A stretch of 64,000 nucleotides of DNA from contig JAYKKR010000040.1 in the NCBI GenBank assembly GCA_036971615.1, forward strand, positions 186,001 through 250,000, read 5' to 3'. The DNA is from Amyloporia xantha. Its lineage: Eukaryota; Basidiomycota; Agaricomycetes; Polyporales; Adustoporiaceae. The notes beneath the pieces are model-generated. The model saw nothing but the letters and a program-made list of their open reading frames with translations, ran no database searches and was not told the origin of the DNA. The position numbers and the translations under genes were made by a program. Shown in pieces: positions 49,223 through 60,288 of this stretch; position 1 is the first letter of the stretch; every line of letters begins with the position of its first letter.

Positions 49223-50796
49223 CTAGCTCTGTCCGGAAGATGCGCTGCCTATCTCCAGGAGCATCTGATGGACGCGTCCTCCCTCTGCGGCAGAAAGTGT
49301 TTGAGCTGTTCGCGCACCCTCCACGTTGGTGACCTTCCACCATAAGGCTGTCTCGTATGTTCTCAGCCAGTGACCAGTCCGCCTCGTTTCAGTCAAGGAT
49401 ACCTCGGCCAGCGAGAAGTACTCTAACGATGGTATGCTCTTCGCGAATTGTTCTGGGAAGGCTTGTATCGTCTTATTATTGGTGAAATTCGAATCAGTAT
49501 TACGAGCGCCTAGAATGTGCGCGAAATAGTGTTTGTCGAAGCAAACCTGGATGCATGTTACACTCGATGTAACAAACCGATTACGGAGAGTTTCCTGCAC
49601 CATTCAAATCAACTACGAGCAGATGGAACAAGCAGCTAAGTGCTCACTAGCCACGATGGGAGATCAGGAGGACCGTTAGAATGTTGCCATTCCTTCGTCT
49701 CAGAGATCACCACTACGAGACTTTGCAATCTTGGTCCAGCGTTGACGAGGTCTTGCCAGAAGTCGATATAGGTATATCCGGAGGGAACGATGAAGTGAAG
49801 GGCATTGAAAGCCAGAACGACAGTGACGGGATCCAAATTTCGCACTGCACGGACCACATACTCCCTGATATAACTACCGTTCCGACCAATCAGACCAGAA
49901 AACTCCACCATGTCCGTAGGGCAGGTTATATGGGAGAGGTAGAGGACATTCAAGGGAGACCCGATAACATGAGACAAATGGGACCACATGATATCATTGT
50001 TCCTGGCCTCGCGATTCACTGGCACGTCGGCAGAGTTAATGATGACCGTCTGGATATTGGGAAACAGATACGTATGAACGACCATTGGCACGAAGTTGTC
50101 GATGAGGCAGATAGATGTTACATTGGGCCACTGTTTGGAAAGGGAAAGCTCTGACGACGCCTGGGCAGCGGAACGCAAGGTGGATTTAGGACGGAAATGC
50201 ACAAATTCAATGGACCGGACACTGTCGATCGGCGAAATGCTTCGAAGCAATTCAATAAGGTCCTGGTGCACTGGGGCCGATAGGGAAATGAATTGAGGAG
50301 CACTGCGTAACCTGTTCAGTACTCCGGCTGTCTTCGACCCGATACCGCCCAAGGCAATGTGTAATAGATTTGGGAGTGCAGCTACCGCGTCCCCTATGCG
50401 AGCATTTCTTTCCATGAAACGCTCCATCAGAGGCAGGCCGAGTTTCCGCAAACGGACAGCTTTCTCAAGGACGTCCGCGAGAAGGGCAGCCAATGTCAAG
50501 TACAGCACATCATTGTCCTTGTGGGAGCCAAATGGCTCCTGGAGTCCGTTATACCGTATTTCCAACGTCCGTATCCTCAGGGGACGGCGCGGACTGTCAG
50601 AGAGCATGTATTGACACATGCGAGATATCCTCTCTGGATCCCAGGGCCACTTGACAAAATGCACTTCGGAATGTGCGCGCTCAAGCGCAATCAAATGAAT
50701 CTGCCGTGAAGTAGTCGATAAGGCGAGAGCGTCGTGACATGATAGTAGAGATGTAATCATGCGAAGGACATCTTCGTTGAGGTGGACGAGGGTCAT
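49223..50796 (-). CDS. F-box protein (copy 4)
   Basis: Exons 50796-49648 and 49594-49223, about 506 aa. The F-box is MTLVHLNEDVLRMITSLLS then CHDALALSTTSRQIHLIALE. Leucine-rich stretches (RLRKLGLPLMERF, LLHIALGGIG, LQSLVVVIS) follow. Exon 2 has TCIQVCFDKHYFAHIL, SLEYFSLAEVSL and WWKVTNVEGART. It is very similar to copy 3 over the whole length. The start is the conserved Met; a longer frame to 50898 exists but the added 34 residues have no counterpart in the paralogues. It is divergent from the intact BTB gene with about 290 bp between starts. Confidence 0.82.
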
Positions 50797-50993
50797 GTTG
50801 CGATGGCTGTGGTCAGGCCCAATGGGTCTGGTAGTAGCTGGGATTAGTGACTGTTTATGTGATCTAAGATGAGCGGAGGTCGATGATTTGAAGGCCACAG
50901 TGAAAGTACACGCCCCTACTCACGTCGGTGGTGGCAGTACACAAACTAGTATAACAGGGGGCCGACAGTTCTATCGTGCACGCTTCTACACGT

Positions 50994-51034
50994 TGCGTTA
51001 CACGGCGCGTGATCTGTGACTGCGACGCGTCCTG
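50994..51034. promoter_or_regulatory. conserved block in divergent F-box/BTB intergenic region (copy B)
   Basis: Sister of the block at 47550-47590, with GTGACTGCGACGCGTCCT identical in both. It lies about 200 bp from the F-box start and 55 bp from the BTB start, fitting a bidirectional promoter element. Confidence 0.5.
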
Positions 51035-51089
51035 AAACTCCTCCTACTTAGCTGGCCGTTCATTGAGACGACAGTCATCCTCATCGTCC

Positions 51090-52022
51090 ATGTTCAACAC
51101 AACGATAACCACCGCGTCTCAGAAACACAAGAAAACTACTCGACGGGAGCGCTCCTCTTCTGTCGTGTTTGTGCGAATGCAGAAGACAGCCCCAGCACCC
51201 TTCAATCGCCCTGATGCCGACCTCGTACTCATCACTCATCTCTCGACACGCTTTCTCGTATCCAAGCTCCTTATCACCGCAGCGTCAGACTACTTCCGCG
51301 ACACCCTCTCCACCGCTGCTCGTCGCCCTCTCGGCGAACCTACCGTGATCGACAATTTGCCCGAATCGGACGCGACGATAGAGACCGTCCTCCGCTGCAT
51401 ATATCCCGTGCCGGAGCCCGTCATATGCGACCTCGACGACTTGTGCGACGCGTACGACGCTGCGATCAAGTACCGCATGCCGAAACCCAAGCTCACCCTC
51501 GAACAGATGCTGCTCGCACCGCGGTTCATGCAGGAGGAGCCCGTCCGCGTGTACGCTATCGCGCGCAAGTACGGTCTGGATGACGTTGCGGAAGTCGCCA
51601 TGGAGCGCGCGCTGTGCATGCCTGCGGTGTGGCCGGAATATGAGGAGTTCAGTCATATCTCTGCGCGGGAGTACCATTCCCTCATCACCCTCCATCGCCG
51701 GAGAGGCATCGCGGCTGCCGCGTGCCTGGACGATCCCCAGCTCAGGGCGAAGGCGCGGTATTGTGCCATTTGCGATGACAGGAAGAAGCGTACGGGTGTT
51801 GACGGCCCTCCGAACTGGTGGAACAAGTATGTCGAGCGGTGTCGCCCTGTTCTTATGGAATCGCCGACGAGCAGCGTGGTGTGCAGTAATGCCTTCCTGG
51901 CCCAACAAGTCAAACCGTATGATTGCGAGGGCTGTGCAAGGTGTATTCTACATGCTCTTCTACCTGACGGCGTCATCACGATGCTCAAGCAGCTCATTGA
52001 TGCGCTGCCTAAAACATCATGA
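51090..52022 (+). CDS. BTB/POZ domain protein
   Basis: Single exon, 310 aa, first ATG 51090 (MFNTTITTASQKHKK). After a basic Ser/Thr-rich leader, residues about 40-140 form a BTB domain: FNRPDADLVLITHLSTRFLV, SKLLITAASDYFRDTL, LPESDATIETVLRCIYPVPE and ALDDLCDAY-like helices (here LDDLCDAYDAAIKYRMPKP). The C-terminal half has several cysteines (YCAICDDRKKR, YDCEGCARCILH) that could bind metal. BTB proteins of this fungal type are thought to serve as adaptors, often for CUL3 ligases; that role is inferred here. Head-to-head neighbour of F-box copy 4. A degenerate duplicate lies at 48.4-48.7 kb. Confidence 0.85.
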   Translation: MFNTTITTASQKHKKTTRRERSSSVVFVRMQKTAPAPFNRPDADLVLITHLSTRFLVSKLLITAASDYFRDTLSTAARRPLGEPTVIDNLPESDATIETVLRCIYPVPEPVICDLDDLCDAYDAAIKYRMPKPKLTLEQMLLAPRFMQEEPVRVYAIARKYGLDDVAEVAMERALCMPAVWPEYEEFSHISAREYHSLITLHRRRGIAAAACLDDPQLRAKARYCAICDDRKKRTGVDGPPNWWNKYVERCRPVLMESPTSSVVCSNAFLAQQVKPYDCEGCARCILHALLPDGVITMLKQLIDALPKTS

Positions 52023-52320
52023 CATGGGTGAGCATTTTTCGGTGCAGTCCAGATGGGTTTGTTCTCATCTTTAGCTAGAGCTTTCACGCTTGCATTTGAG
52101 GAGGATAGTCGTGTCTGACGTCTTACGTGTTCAAGAACGAACTCTCGCAATCTCAGTAATTTATGTCAACCATCGCTAGTATACATTGTTTAATACCACG
52201 TAATGTTTCTCACTTAACTAGAACGTTTACCGGCAGCCTGAAAATATCCTATGGTCGGTTCTAGTGGAAGGTAAGTAACAGCAGAGTTACAAATCTTATG
52301 TCCGTATATGACTTCCGCTC

Positions 52321-54087
52321 TCAAAGCAATTCTCCGGTAGGTTTCAATCCTTCAAAACCATTGGCGACGTCATACGCGAGCGTTCCGCGTAGGTAGGTTT
52401 GCTCAACTCTGCCTCGAAGAGTGAGGCCATCGTAAGGGGTGAGTTTATTTTTGAAATTGAGTGATTCTTTCGTCACCTTTGAACGCGGCCAGCGTCAGCG
52501 TTGCTCTTCAAGCAGTGAGTGATTTGTACATACTGTAAATTCTGCCTTGGGATCCCAAATGACGAGATCCGCATCGTAGCCTACCTTGATATGCCCCTTG
52601 CGGTCATCGAGCGCAGCGTGCCGTGCAGTCTTGCCAGACACCCAGTCCATGATCCTCTCGATGCCCACGCCGCGCTTGCTGCCCTCCGTCCACAGCAAGC
52701 TCAACCCGAGCCCGAGCGTGCTGATCCCGCCCCACGCACCCATGACGTCCCCCTCGTCCATCCTCTTCAGCGCCGCGACGCACGGGCTGTGGTCGCTCAC
52801 CACGCAGTCGATCGTGCCGTCCAGCAGCGCGTCCCACAGCTCCTCGCGGTTGGCCTCCTCGCGGATGGGCGGGCAGCACTTGAAGTCGGGACGGCCGTGC
52901 GGGATCTGCGCGGCGGAGAGGCAGAGGTAGTGGAAGCAGGTCTCGACGGTCAGGGGGAGGCCGGACGCCTTGGCGGCGCGGATGAGGGGGAGCGCGAGCG
53001 CGGCGGAGAGGTGGACGATGTGCAGCCGGAGGGAGGGGTATCGCCGGTGGAGGGAGGTGATGAGGGCGATGGCGTCGACCTCGAGCTGCTGCGGGCGCGA
53101 GGCGAGGAAGGTGGTGTAGAGGGTGGGATCTGCGGCGGTGGGAGTTGCGGAGGGGCCGTGGGGAGACGTGTCGAGCTCGGCGTGGAAGCAGAGAACGGTG
53201 GACGTGTTCTGATGAGGCGGAAACAGCAGCAGGTTATTATCCCCGAACAGAAGGCCAGTGTGAGCACACCTTCAGTTCCTCCATGGCCAGTTGCAAATCG
53301 GCCGCATTGACGGTTGGGAATTCCTGCACAGGTATAAGATGGGTAGGCAGACATGATTCGGAACGTCTCACATCTACGCCGCTTTCTATCAGGAAGCACT
53401 TGAACCCCTTCACGCCCGCATCTATCAGAGGCCTGAGGTGTGCCTACCGTGGCTGATGCTGTCAGATATGCGCCTTCAAAGCAGACATGGAAGGTGGATG
53501 GGCATTCACCTGGTTACCAGGTATAACTCCCCCCCAGAACGCGACATCTGTCCAGCACTGCCCGCGAGCTGCCCGCCGCTTCTCCTCCAAGTGGGAGACC
53601 GTCGTGGTCGGAGGGATCGAGTTCAGCGGCATGTCGACGACCGTGGTGACTCCCCCCGAGGCCGCGGCGCGCGTGCCGGTCCAAAAGCCCTCCCAGTCTG
53701 TCCGACCAGGCTCGTTCAAATGGACATGACCGCTACAGCGGCGTACAAGATCAGTACCGAGTGACGGTTGCGAAGGTGGCTCACTCACTCGACAAGGCCT
53801 GGCAGGACGAGCTTATCACCTGCATCTATCCAGTTGGCGTCTTCGACATCAGGGAATGCCTGTCTCTGGCCCACGCTGTGGTGAATATCACTGATCTTGC
53901 CGGTCATCACGTCCACTATGACAGTGGCTGGTCTCGGGTGATCGCCACACAGCACGTTGGACCCTGTGAAGATGCGTCTTGAGCCCATGGCATGCGTGGG
54001 CGAGATGGAGGAAAGCTGAATGCCGCTACTGGTGGACGGGAGACTCGAGACTCGAGACTCGAGAGGGGACACCTGCTCCGGCGGCAA
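52321..54087 (-). CDS. DAL1: allantoinase
   Basis: Hydrolyses allantoin to allantoate in purine/ureide nitrogen use. Exons inferred: 54087-53789, 53732-53510, 53443 to about 53374, about 53325-53269, one long exon from about 53208 to about 52535, and a last exon to TGA at 52321. Amidohydrolase metal ligands are visible: [10 protein letters not shown] (HxH), GVKGFKCFL (carboxylated Lys), [17 protein letters not shown], and SDHSPC (Asp). The allantoinase signature [15 protein letters not shown] distinguishes it from dihydroorotases. The C-terminus [14 protein letters not shown] and the tail ending PTGELL are also typical. The first Met may instead be at 53988 ([13 protein letters not shown]), which fits family length better. 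All introns can be placed as GT-AG and the gene looks intact. Confidence 0.9.
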
Positions 54088-54450
54088 GATGCAAGTGAGA
54101 TCAAATCACACTCGCTGCCGCATATGGAAACCGACGTAGTTCACGTCGGCTGATGGCGGCACACGGCGGCTGTGTTCAGCAAGGCGATGGTTTCGGCCAC
54201 TATCATTGCCTCGTTCGCTCGCCCGTGTCTCGCAAGAAGCCACAGCGGTCCATTCACTTTTGGCACATCATCAAACCGTAAGTGCAGCATCCGTTTCTCT
54301 GATTATTCGGATGGCACATATTGAAGTTGATGAGAAGAAGCGCGGCTGTGTCGGTGCGCAATGTGCGTGCATTGATACAGACACCTTGATGACGCCGCCT
54401 ATAACCGGCACCGTGTCAGGCTCGTGTGAAACATGTATGAATCGCCATGT

Positions 54451-54459
54451 TATATATAA
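54451..54459 (+). promoter_or_regulatory. TATA-like element of the Yippee gene
   Basis: TATATATAA lies 59-67 bp upstream of the Yippee ATG at 54518, a plausible TATA box position for a short leader. No experimental support. Confidence 0.4.
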
Positions 54460-54517
54460 GCGATTCCAGCAGCCCTCGCTCGCTCCATCTTGACATTCCT
54501 CGACTGACGCCGCCACG

Positions 54518-55208
54518 ATGACCCAGCAACTCGCGGTCCCTCCATTCCAGCCTCTGAAGCCAAGACGCAGTATGTCCGATATCCACAACGATCGCCAAAT
54601 ATTTGCGTGCAAGAACTGTAACATAACCATTGCATCCGGGTCTTGTCTGGTCTCCAAGGTGAGCAAACCGCCCTCGCGGTCTGTCTTCCCCCGACTCGAA
54701 AGGTCATGGAACTGACCGGCTTTTGAGCAGGGTTTCCGAGGCTACTCTGGAAAAGCCGCCCTCTTTACAGAAGCGTAAATATCGCATTCGGTCAGCTCTG
54801 CGCACGACTGACCCGCCCACGGAACCCCACAGATCCAACATCAACCTCAGCCCACCATCTATCATGCTAATGGACACCGGCGCTCACACAATCCAAGAAC
54901 TCTCATGCGCATCGTGCAGCGCCAACATCGGCTGGAAGTTCGTGCGCGCGCACGAGTCTCCGGAGAAGTGGAAGGAGGGACACTGTCTGCTAGAGCTTGC
55001 ACTTCTGCAGGAGGACTGGGCACCGCTCGAGCATGAAGGGGACACGGAACCACAACTCCATATGGCAGTGGCGAAGCTGTCTCTGGGGCACAGAAGGACG
55101 GCGACGGACCCGCACGCACTCCGAGGGCGGCCTCACGGTCCGCGCAGCATTACTCCTAGTCATAGAAATCGGGACCGGACACTATCTGTGCTTTCACAGG
55201 CCGCTTGA
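54518..55208 (+). CDS. Yippee-family zinc-binding protein
   Basis: Exons 54518-54658, 54731-54774 and 54833-55208, about 186 aa. The Yippee fold is clear: FACKNCN (first CxxC), CLVSK then GFRGYSGKAALFTEA, DTGAHTIQELSCASC (second CxxC), NIGWKFVRAHESPEKWKEG and HCLLELALL. The four cysteines would bind one zinc ion. Yippee proteins are small nuclear or centrosome-associated proteins of poorly known role. The core ends near residue 130; the frame continues for about 50 Ser/Arg-rich residues to 55208. This may be a real tail or may mean that a 3' intron has been missed near 55010, where a CAG precedes GAGGAC. Confidence 0.87.
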
Positions 55209-55935
55209 CTTGATGCTGTTGCTGTTGATGTTGCTGCGGTTCCGTGTATTGAAACGAAGTGCAGATTCCTATACCGTAAATACAACAACTGCGCCGCAGC
55301 CTCAACGTAACGGTGTGTCTGAGAGTACTATCAGTGGCCCTGCAATGCAGTCGCAACAGTAGTGCCATTCACTGCGTTTATGCATTTTTCGTGACCTGGA
55401 TGCTAGGTAGTCAGTAGGAGGGATCGTGATTCTCGTGTCTGAGTAGTACAGATAGTCACCGTATGCTAGAGGCACGATGCTATGTAGTGGACCTTGCCGC
55501 GAAAAGAATACCAGACTGTGTAGCCACCCATACGCCAAAGACGCGAATGAGAATAGCCGCCGTCCCGTGTCTGAGACGCTACCTATTCTAGCAGCGTCGT
55601 GCCGCTATTTCTGTGATTCAAAGTCGTGTCTTAGTCACGATGTCTGCGATACAACTTCGCGACACATCTACTTCTGTGGTGAATCAATTATCATGTAGCT
55701 GCCAACATAGTGCCCGGACACTACATAGCGGACGTTCAAATCTTGTGCCCCTTAAGTTCAATGGCCCACGTCGTCACGGTTGTGGTTTTCACTCCCTCTA
55801 CATCTTGCCTTAACGTCTCGAGTCAGTCTGATACACGCTGGAAAAGACACCTTCAGGCTGTCCAATAAGTCTCGCAGCCTCCCTGCTGATGCCGGGATAC
55901 TTGACCGTAGTCAATAGTGGCGTGCTCAAAACATC
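55209..55935. other. intergenic region downstream of the Yippee gene
   Basis: No gene recognised on either strand. Confidence 0.45.
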
Positions 55936-56163
55936 ATGAAGAGCGCCGTCAGCAAGCTCTATGCGATCATTGGCGCCAAAGACCAGGAGCTGGTGCAGGT
56001 ACGCCGAAATATTCCTCTTTAAGTGTGATCGGAGGCGCTGAACCGCCGCATGTCGATGCAAGGACATTCCCGAGACCCACGACGTGGACTTGTTCCTCCA
56101 GAACCTCACTCGGAAGGCTGCTGCCTTGCGCGACGACCCTACGACGGCTCTCGGAGACACATG
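55936..56163 (+). CDS. possible small two-exon gene, unknown
   Basis: ATG at 55936 opens MKSAVSKLYAIIGAKDQELV followed by CAG and a good GT donor (GTACGC). An AG about 65 nt later would join to DIPETHDVDLFLQNLTRKAA and then ALRDDPTTALGD, ending at TGA 56161-56163, about 54 aa. The composition is helix-forming and protein-like, but I do not recognise it and the acceptor is weak (AAG). It could be part of a longer gene or chance. Confidence 0.3.
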
Positions 56164-57417
56164 AGGGTGCTGACAGCATGGCATTGACACTGCCACGAGG
56201 CCATCCGGTAGGTGCTCGATGCTGTCGACTGTGATCTCGCTCGCTGACGGCCGTAGCTAAGGTGAAGCTCGATGCAGCAATGGGTGGAGATTGCCCCATG
56301 GACCTTCAAGTTCAGGCATGCAGGCAGGCATGTAGGCGCAACGTTTATAGGCCATCAATGTATAGTACTACTACCAGTATACAGCACGGGCCACCGTTGA
56401 ATGCATTTGATTCTAGTCATTACAAATTAGTGATTACGGAAGGAACCAATATCCCAACAACTCGGTCTGTAGTGACAGAATAGTGGCTAAGGAGTAAATA
56501 TCGCGGAGGTACTACTACTTCTTCTAGTAGAAGCAACACGACAGTTGCTGTGTGGCATAGTGCATGTCGCGGTAGGGCTGCTGTGACGGATCGTGCCCGA
56601 GACACTATCTAGCAACTAGGTACCGCATCTGATCTCTAGCCGCATGGCGCTGTCCGATGTAGCGGCGACGGCCACGACCTCCACGATATTGGCCAGTGTC
56701 CTACCTAGTGCCCAGGAAACTAATTTGGCAAAAACGCAGTGATTTTGCGTTTGGGGCACATTTCTGTCCCCCAAATATTCTGATATTTATGATGAAGACT
56801 CTTTTATGCATTAGTTCAAATCCTGTCTACTCAGATGCTGCAAAGCGGAAGCGGTAAGAGAATGAAAAATCGCAAACCGGCCAATCACAGGATTTGCAAC
56901 ACGGAATGAGCTCGGCAGTCTCTCGATTCACTTCCTTTGGTCCCAAAACTTAGTACAAGTATTCAGTTGCATTCTTCTAGCGTACGGTAGTATGCCGGAG
57001 ATGCGAATGAAACCAGAACCCATACATGAGATGAAAGATGAGCTCCAGAGAGAATGAGGGTGACAGATCCACCACATTCTACTAATTTAGGAGCCCCATC
57101 ACTGCTTTAGCACGTCAGAGCTCATGCATATTTGGTGGATGCCGTGTCGGTATTCGAATTTGATCGTGACAACACCCGTGACTGTCAATTGCATTGCTGT
57201 TGCGACCAAGTTGCGACTCTAGTTCACCCTCAGTATCGTTCCTCACCGCATGTACCACACCTGTAAAATCCCAGGGGATACATTCGAACCATGGCTTTCC
57301 GTTAGACAAAACTCCGAAAGGTTCTGGGACATAGCTGAGGAGGGGGCAGGGAATCCGTGAAAAAGTTGCATTAGAGGGCCACTGATAGTAGTACACATAG
57401 AGGAAGTATCTTCGAGG
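56164..57417. other. intergenic region, no gene seen
   Basis: 1.2 kb with no convincing gene; only short frames. It contains the 3' flank of VPS29. Confidence 0.45.
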
Positions 57418-58265
57418 TCACCATACACTTTGTGGCTGTGTAGCGGCGGGACTGGATGGTATGCTTTGTGGCATGACCGTACTCCTCGGGGCCTCCTTGA
57501 CCGCCTCCAGGTCCTTCCTGTATTCAATCTTCTCAACTCGAACCTCGCCTTCGATCAGCTGATAGACGTAGGTGACCACCACAGGTCCCTGTATGTCCAT
57601 GAGAGCGAATGATGGCGTCGGGTCGCTGTGAAAGCGGTGAGGTGAGATGAGGCGCGGTGTGAGATGCCGATGGCCCGGGACACGACACGGTGTATCATAA
57701 GAGCAGCACATACCCGCTGACGGTGCCTGTCCATGCCCCAGTGGCAGAACCGGGATTCACGAAAAAGCGGCCGTCGTACTCGACAGCTTGGAAGCTGGGC
57801 CGTTGGATGCAGTCAGCCAGCAGTGGGGCGCGTAGCCAGTGGGAAGACTCACGTATGTGTATGTCCGGAAATCAGCACGTCTACGTCCAGCTGCCGCGCG
57901 ATGGCACTGAGAGAATCCAGATCACCGGTCGGTATGCACTGGTGCCCGTGAACGACCCCGATGCGAACAGGCGAGTGGGTCACGGTCACGGATAGAGGAA
58001 ATGAGGTCTGTGCGAAAGTCCATAGGCGTAAGCCAAGCACCTCGGAGGAAGCGTGGTTCACAGCTACCTCGTCATAGTCCCCGCGAACGACATGCACGTC
58101 TGGCGAGACGGTGCGCAGGTATTCGTACGTCTCCCGGTCGCAGACGTTGCCGGTACAGAGTATCTGCTGTATTTTCCCCGGAACAAGCAGCTTCTTGAAT
58201 TTTGTGGGCAGGTCGTGTATTCTGTGAGGGATGTGGAGGTCGCCAATGATAAGCACAAGGACCAT
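57418..58265 (-). CDS. VPS29: VPS29, retromer subunit
   Basis: Exons 58265-57853, 57794-57714 and 57625-57418, about 233 aa. The metallophosphoesterase-like fold is evident from [77 protein letters not shown] and [10 protein letters not shown], then [20 protein letters not shown] and [21 protein letters not shown]29 is a scaffold of the retromer coat with VPS26 and VPS35, returning cargo from endosomes to the Golgi. The family is usually 180-200 aa; here a C-terminal extension of about 40 residues rich in Pro, Ser and Gln is present. No sign of damage. Confidence 0.93.
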
Positions 58266-58459
58266 CGTAACAGACTGTCGAGTACAGATGCACTAACTTA
58301 CTAGACGCAGTCGGTTAGGCGCCCATGGCCCTCTCGCGTTGTGTACGTTCATTTGTCCTGTGGCGCCTACGCCTTTGCCGTGCAGTTGACGAGTGCGCGC
58401 GTTTCGCCAGTCGAAATATGTTTGAGACTGTCTTCTAGCTGCTACCCTCAAGTCTCCTC

Positions 58460-58820
58460 ATGGCTCATAGCTTGTCCGAGGAGTGCACGCCTCTGAAGCG
58501 GGAATACGATTCCTGTTTCAACGCTTGGTTCGAGGGCTACCTGGAGCCTGCCGTGTCTGCGTCCGCGTCTCCTGAGCAGCGCTCGAAATTCTCGCAGGAG
58601 AAGGCAGCGGAATACGAACGCAATTGCGGTAAATTATGGACGCAATATCGCGAGTGTGTGCAGGTACCGCGTCGCGCTCATTCCTGTCCGCTATTGGCTG
58701 ACCCACGCCCAGAAAGCCGTCAAAGACAAAGGGCTGGACACTTTACTAGACCAGGCGCGACAGGAAAACCCGCTGAAGGACCCGCCACCACCCCCGGCGG
58801 TGGATGGCTCCGCTTCGTGA
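58460..58820 (+). CDS. MDM35: MDM35/TRIAP1 family twin CX9C protein
   Basis: Exons 58460-58663 and 58713-58820, 103 aa. Two CX9C motifs are visible: CTPLKREYDSC (residues about 8-18) and CGKLWTQYREC (about 55-65), separated by an insert with SASASPEQRSKF. Exon 2 starts KAVKDKGLDTLLDQARQENP, matching the conserved C-terminal helix, and ends in a proline-rich tail. Mdm35 resides in the mitochondrial intermembrane space and stabilises Ups/PRELI lipid-transfer proteins. It is divergently placed from VPS29 with about 195 bp between starts, so they may share a promoter region. Confidence 0.92.
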
Positions 58821-58946
58821 TGGCGGGGTAGTGTAGTAGTATCTGGTGTATGTCTGCCGTATGACCTGCTGCCTCACTGTCGAGCTCACCTCCACCTCGC
58901 TCCCGTTGTCATATTCAGCCGTCGTTGTATATTATATAATCCCCGC

Positions 58947-59216
58947 TTGATGCCCTCATCCATGTCCACCGTGACCGATGTGCACTCTCGCTTCAATGCC
59001 ACTGGACTGTTTGAAACGTCTCAAGACGGGTTAGTATGCACTCGCTTCTGGCACAATATCCGTCATCAAAGCGGGCTCGTTCATGCGTGGGGTGGTTTCG
59101 CCGACCTGCATCCTGACACATCTTCGTTCAAGGCGACAGTCACGGCAGAAGGCGCGCGTCTGCGACAGCGATCGTCGACGGTTACGTACGGCGTAGAGCG
59201 GTATAGTCGATTGTAA
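58947..59216 (+). CDS. short ORF of unknown function
   Basis: About 89 codons from a region with ATGCCCTCATCCATG, following a TATATAAT-like sequence at about 58933. The product includes FNATGLFETSQDGLV and SFKATVTAEGARLRQRSSTV. Not recognised; may be spurious. Confidence 0.2.
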   Translation: MMPSSMSTVTDVHSRFNATGLFETSQDGLVCTRFWHNIRHQSGLVHAWGGFADLHPDTSSFKATVTAEGARLRQRSSTVTYGVERYSRL

Positions 59217-59619
59217 CTACAGCTGCGCAGTGGCTTACTTACTATAGAACGTACAACCCAAGATAATGGCCAGATTTCAACGATTGGAGTTTCGCTACCG
59301 TGCTGTACGGTTCGACTGGATCTGCCGCTGATCCGTATGTTACGGGGTCAGGAGTCCGGACCCAGTTACGCCGTTCTTCGCTCGCAGTGGAACTGTGGGT
59401 GGCGCCGCGCTTCTAGCCAGCAGCCAGCATGCCGCCGTAAGGCTCGAACGGCATTCGCTCAAACGCCCACATACGCATGACCAGTTAGGCCAGATCTGCA
59501 GTAACACGACCGATGCTACTCAGCCTTGACGGCTCTACATACAAGCATTCGCCTCCCGAAATTATTGCGTCTCGATGTCCAAGCGCTATATTGATTCGCT
59601 CAACGACTAGCTACTCGTC

Positions 59620-59961
59620 ATGCAATCATTCATATTGCTGCTCCTAATCGGCGCTGTCGCACAATCGGGCACCGTCCTGACATCGTTTGAATTCCACAGG
59701 GCACCTCGCGCCCTGCCAATAATCACTTGTCGCCTTCACGACCTTATCCAGACCCCAATAATTGGCATCGTCAGTCTTGACTCTTGTTCGGGTGCCTCGC
59801 CTGAGCAGTATCTGTTTATCATACGCCACATTCACACGGGGAATTCGAGGGCTAGCGCTGCGCGGGTGCAAGGGATTACGGCGACGCTCAGCGACGTGCG
59901 TATGCGTACGTCCGGCCCTGAGGCCAAGGATATTACTAGGGTGAAGCGGCATAGGAAATAG
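59620..59961 (+). CDS. possible small secreted protein
   Basis: An ORF of 113 codons whose start MQSFILLLLIGAVAQSG looks like a cleavable signal peptide. The rest has one or two cysteines and no known domain. A frame of equal length exists on the opposite strand (59644-60012) without such features. Low confidence. Confidence 0.3.
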   Translation: MQSFILLLLIGAVAQSGTVLTSFEFHRAPRALPIITCRLHDLIQTPIIGIVSLDSCSGASPEQYLFIIRHIHTGNSRASAARVQGITATLSDVRMRTSGPEAKDITRVKRHRK

Positions 59962-60288
59962 AGAAATGGACCTGAATGTTCGGGAATGGGTGTGACACAT
60001 GAGCGCGTCCACGCCGCCACAGGCCTAATTGATGTTTGTCGAGGGATGGGACATATCTTGTTCAGTATCAGCGTGTGATTGATGGTACGATGCAGTATGC
60101 GTGTGCGTCACGAGAAACAGTGCGGTATGTACAACAGTAATGTATCCTGGATGATTCCTTCTAAGTAGCGGCCGGATACACAATCCAGTAAGTAGCGTCG
60201 AGTGTCCCCAAATAATGAAAGCGTGTGCGATGCGGAAAGGAAGCAATGACAGTCCGGGAGGTCATGCGATGTAACAGGGCCAAACCCT
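59962..60288. other. 3' flank of transcription factor gene
   Basis: No gene recognised. Confidence 0.4.

Noticed and set aside
53433..53471. A GC-AG intron of 39 nt in allantoinase
   Set aside because: A normal GT-AG intron of 66 nt (53444-53509) also restores the frame and gives the expected [16 protein letters not shown], so the unusual site is not needed.
54038..54066. Short tandem GAGACTC repeat near the allantoinase start
   Set aside because: Three copies of a short unit inside the presumed N-terminal or leader region; simple sequence slippage explains it.
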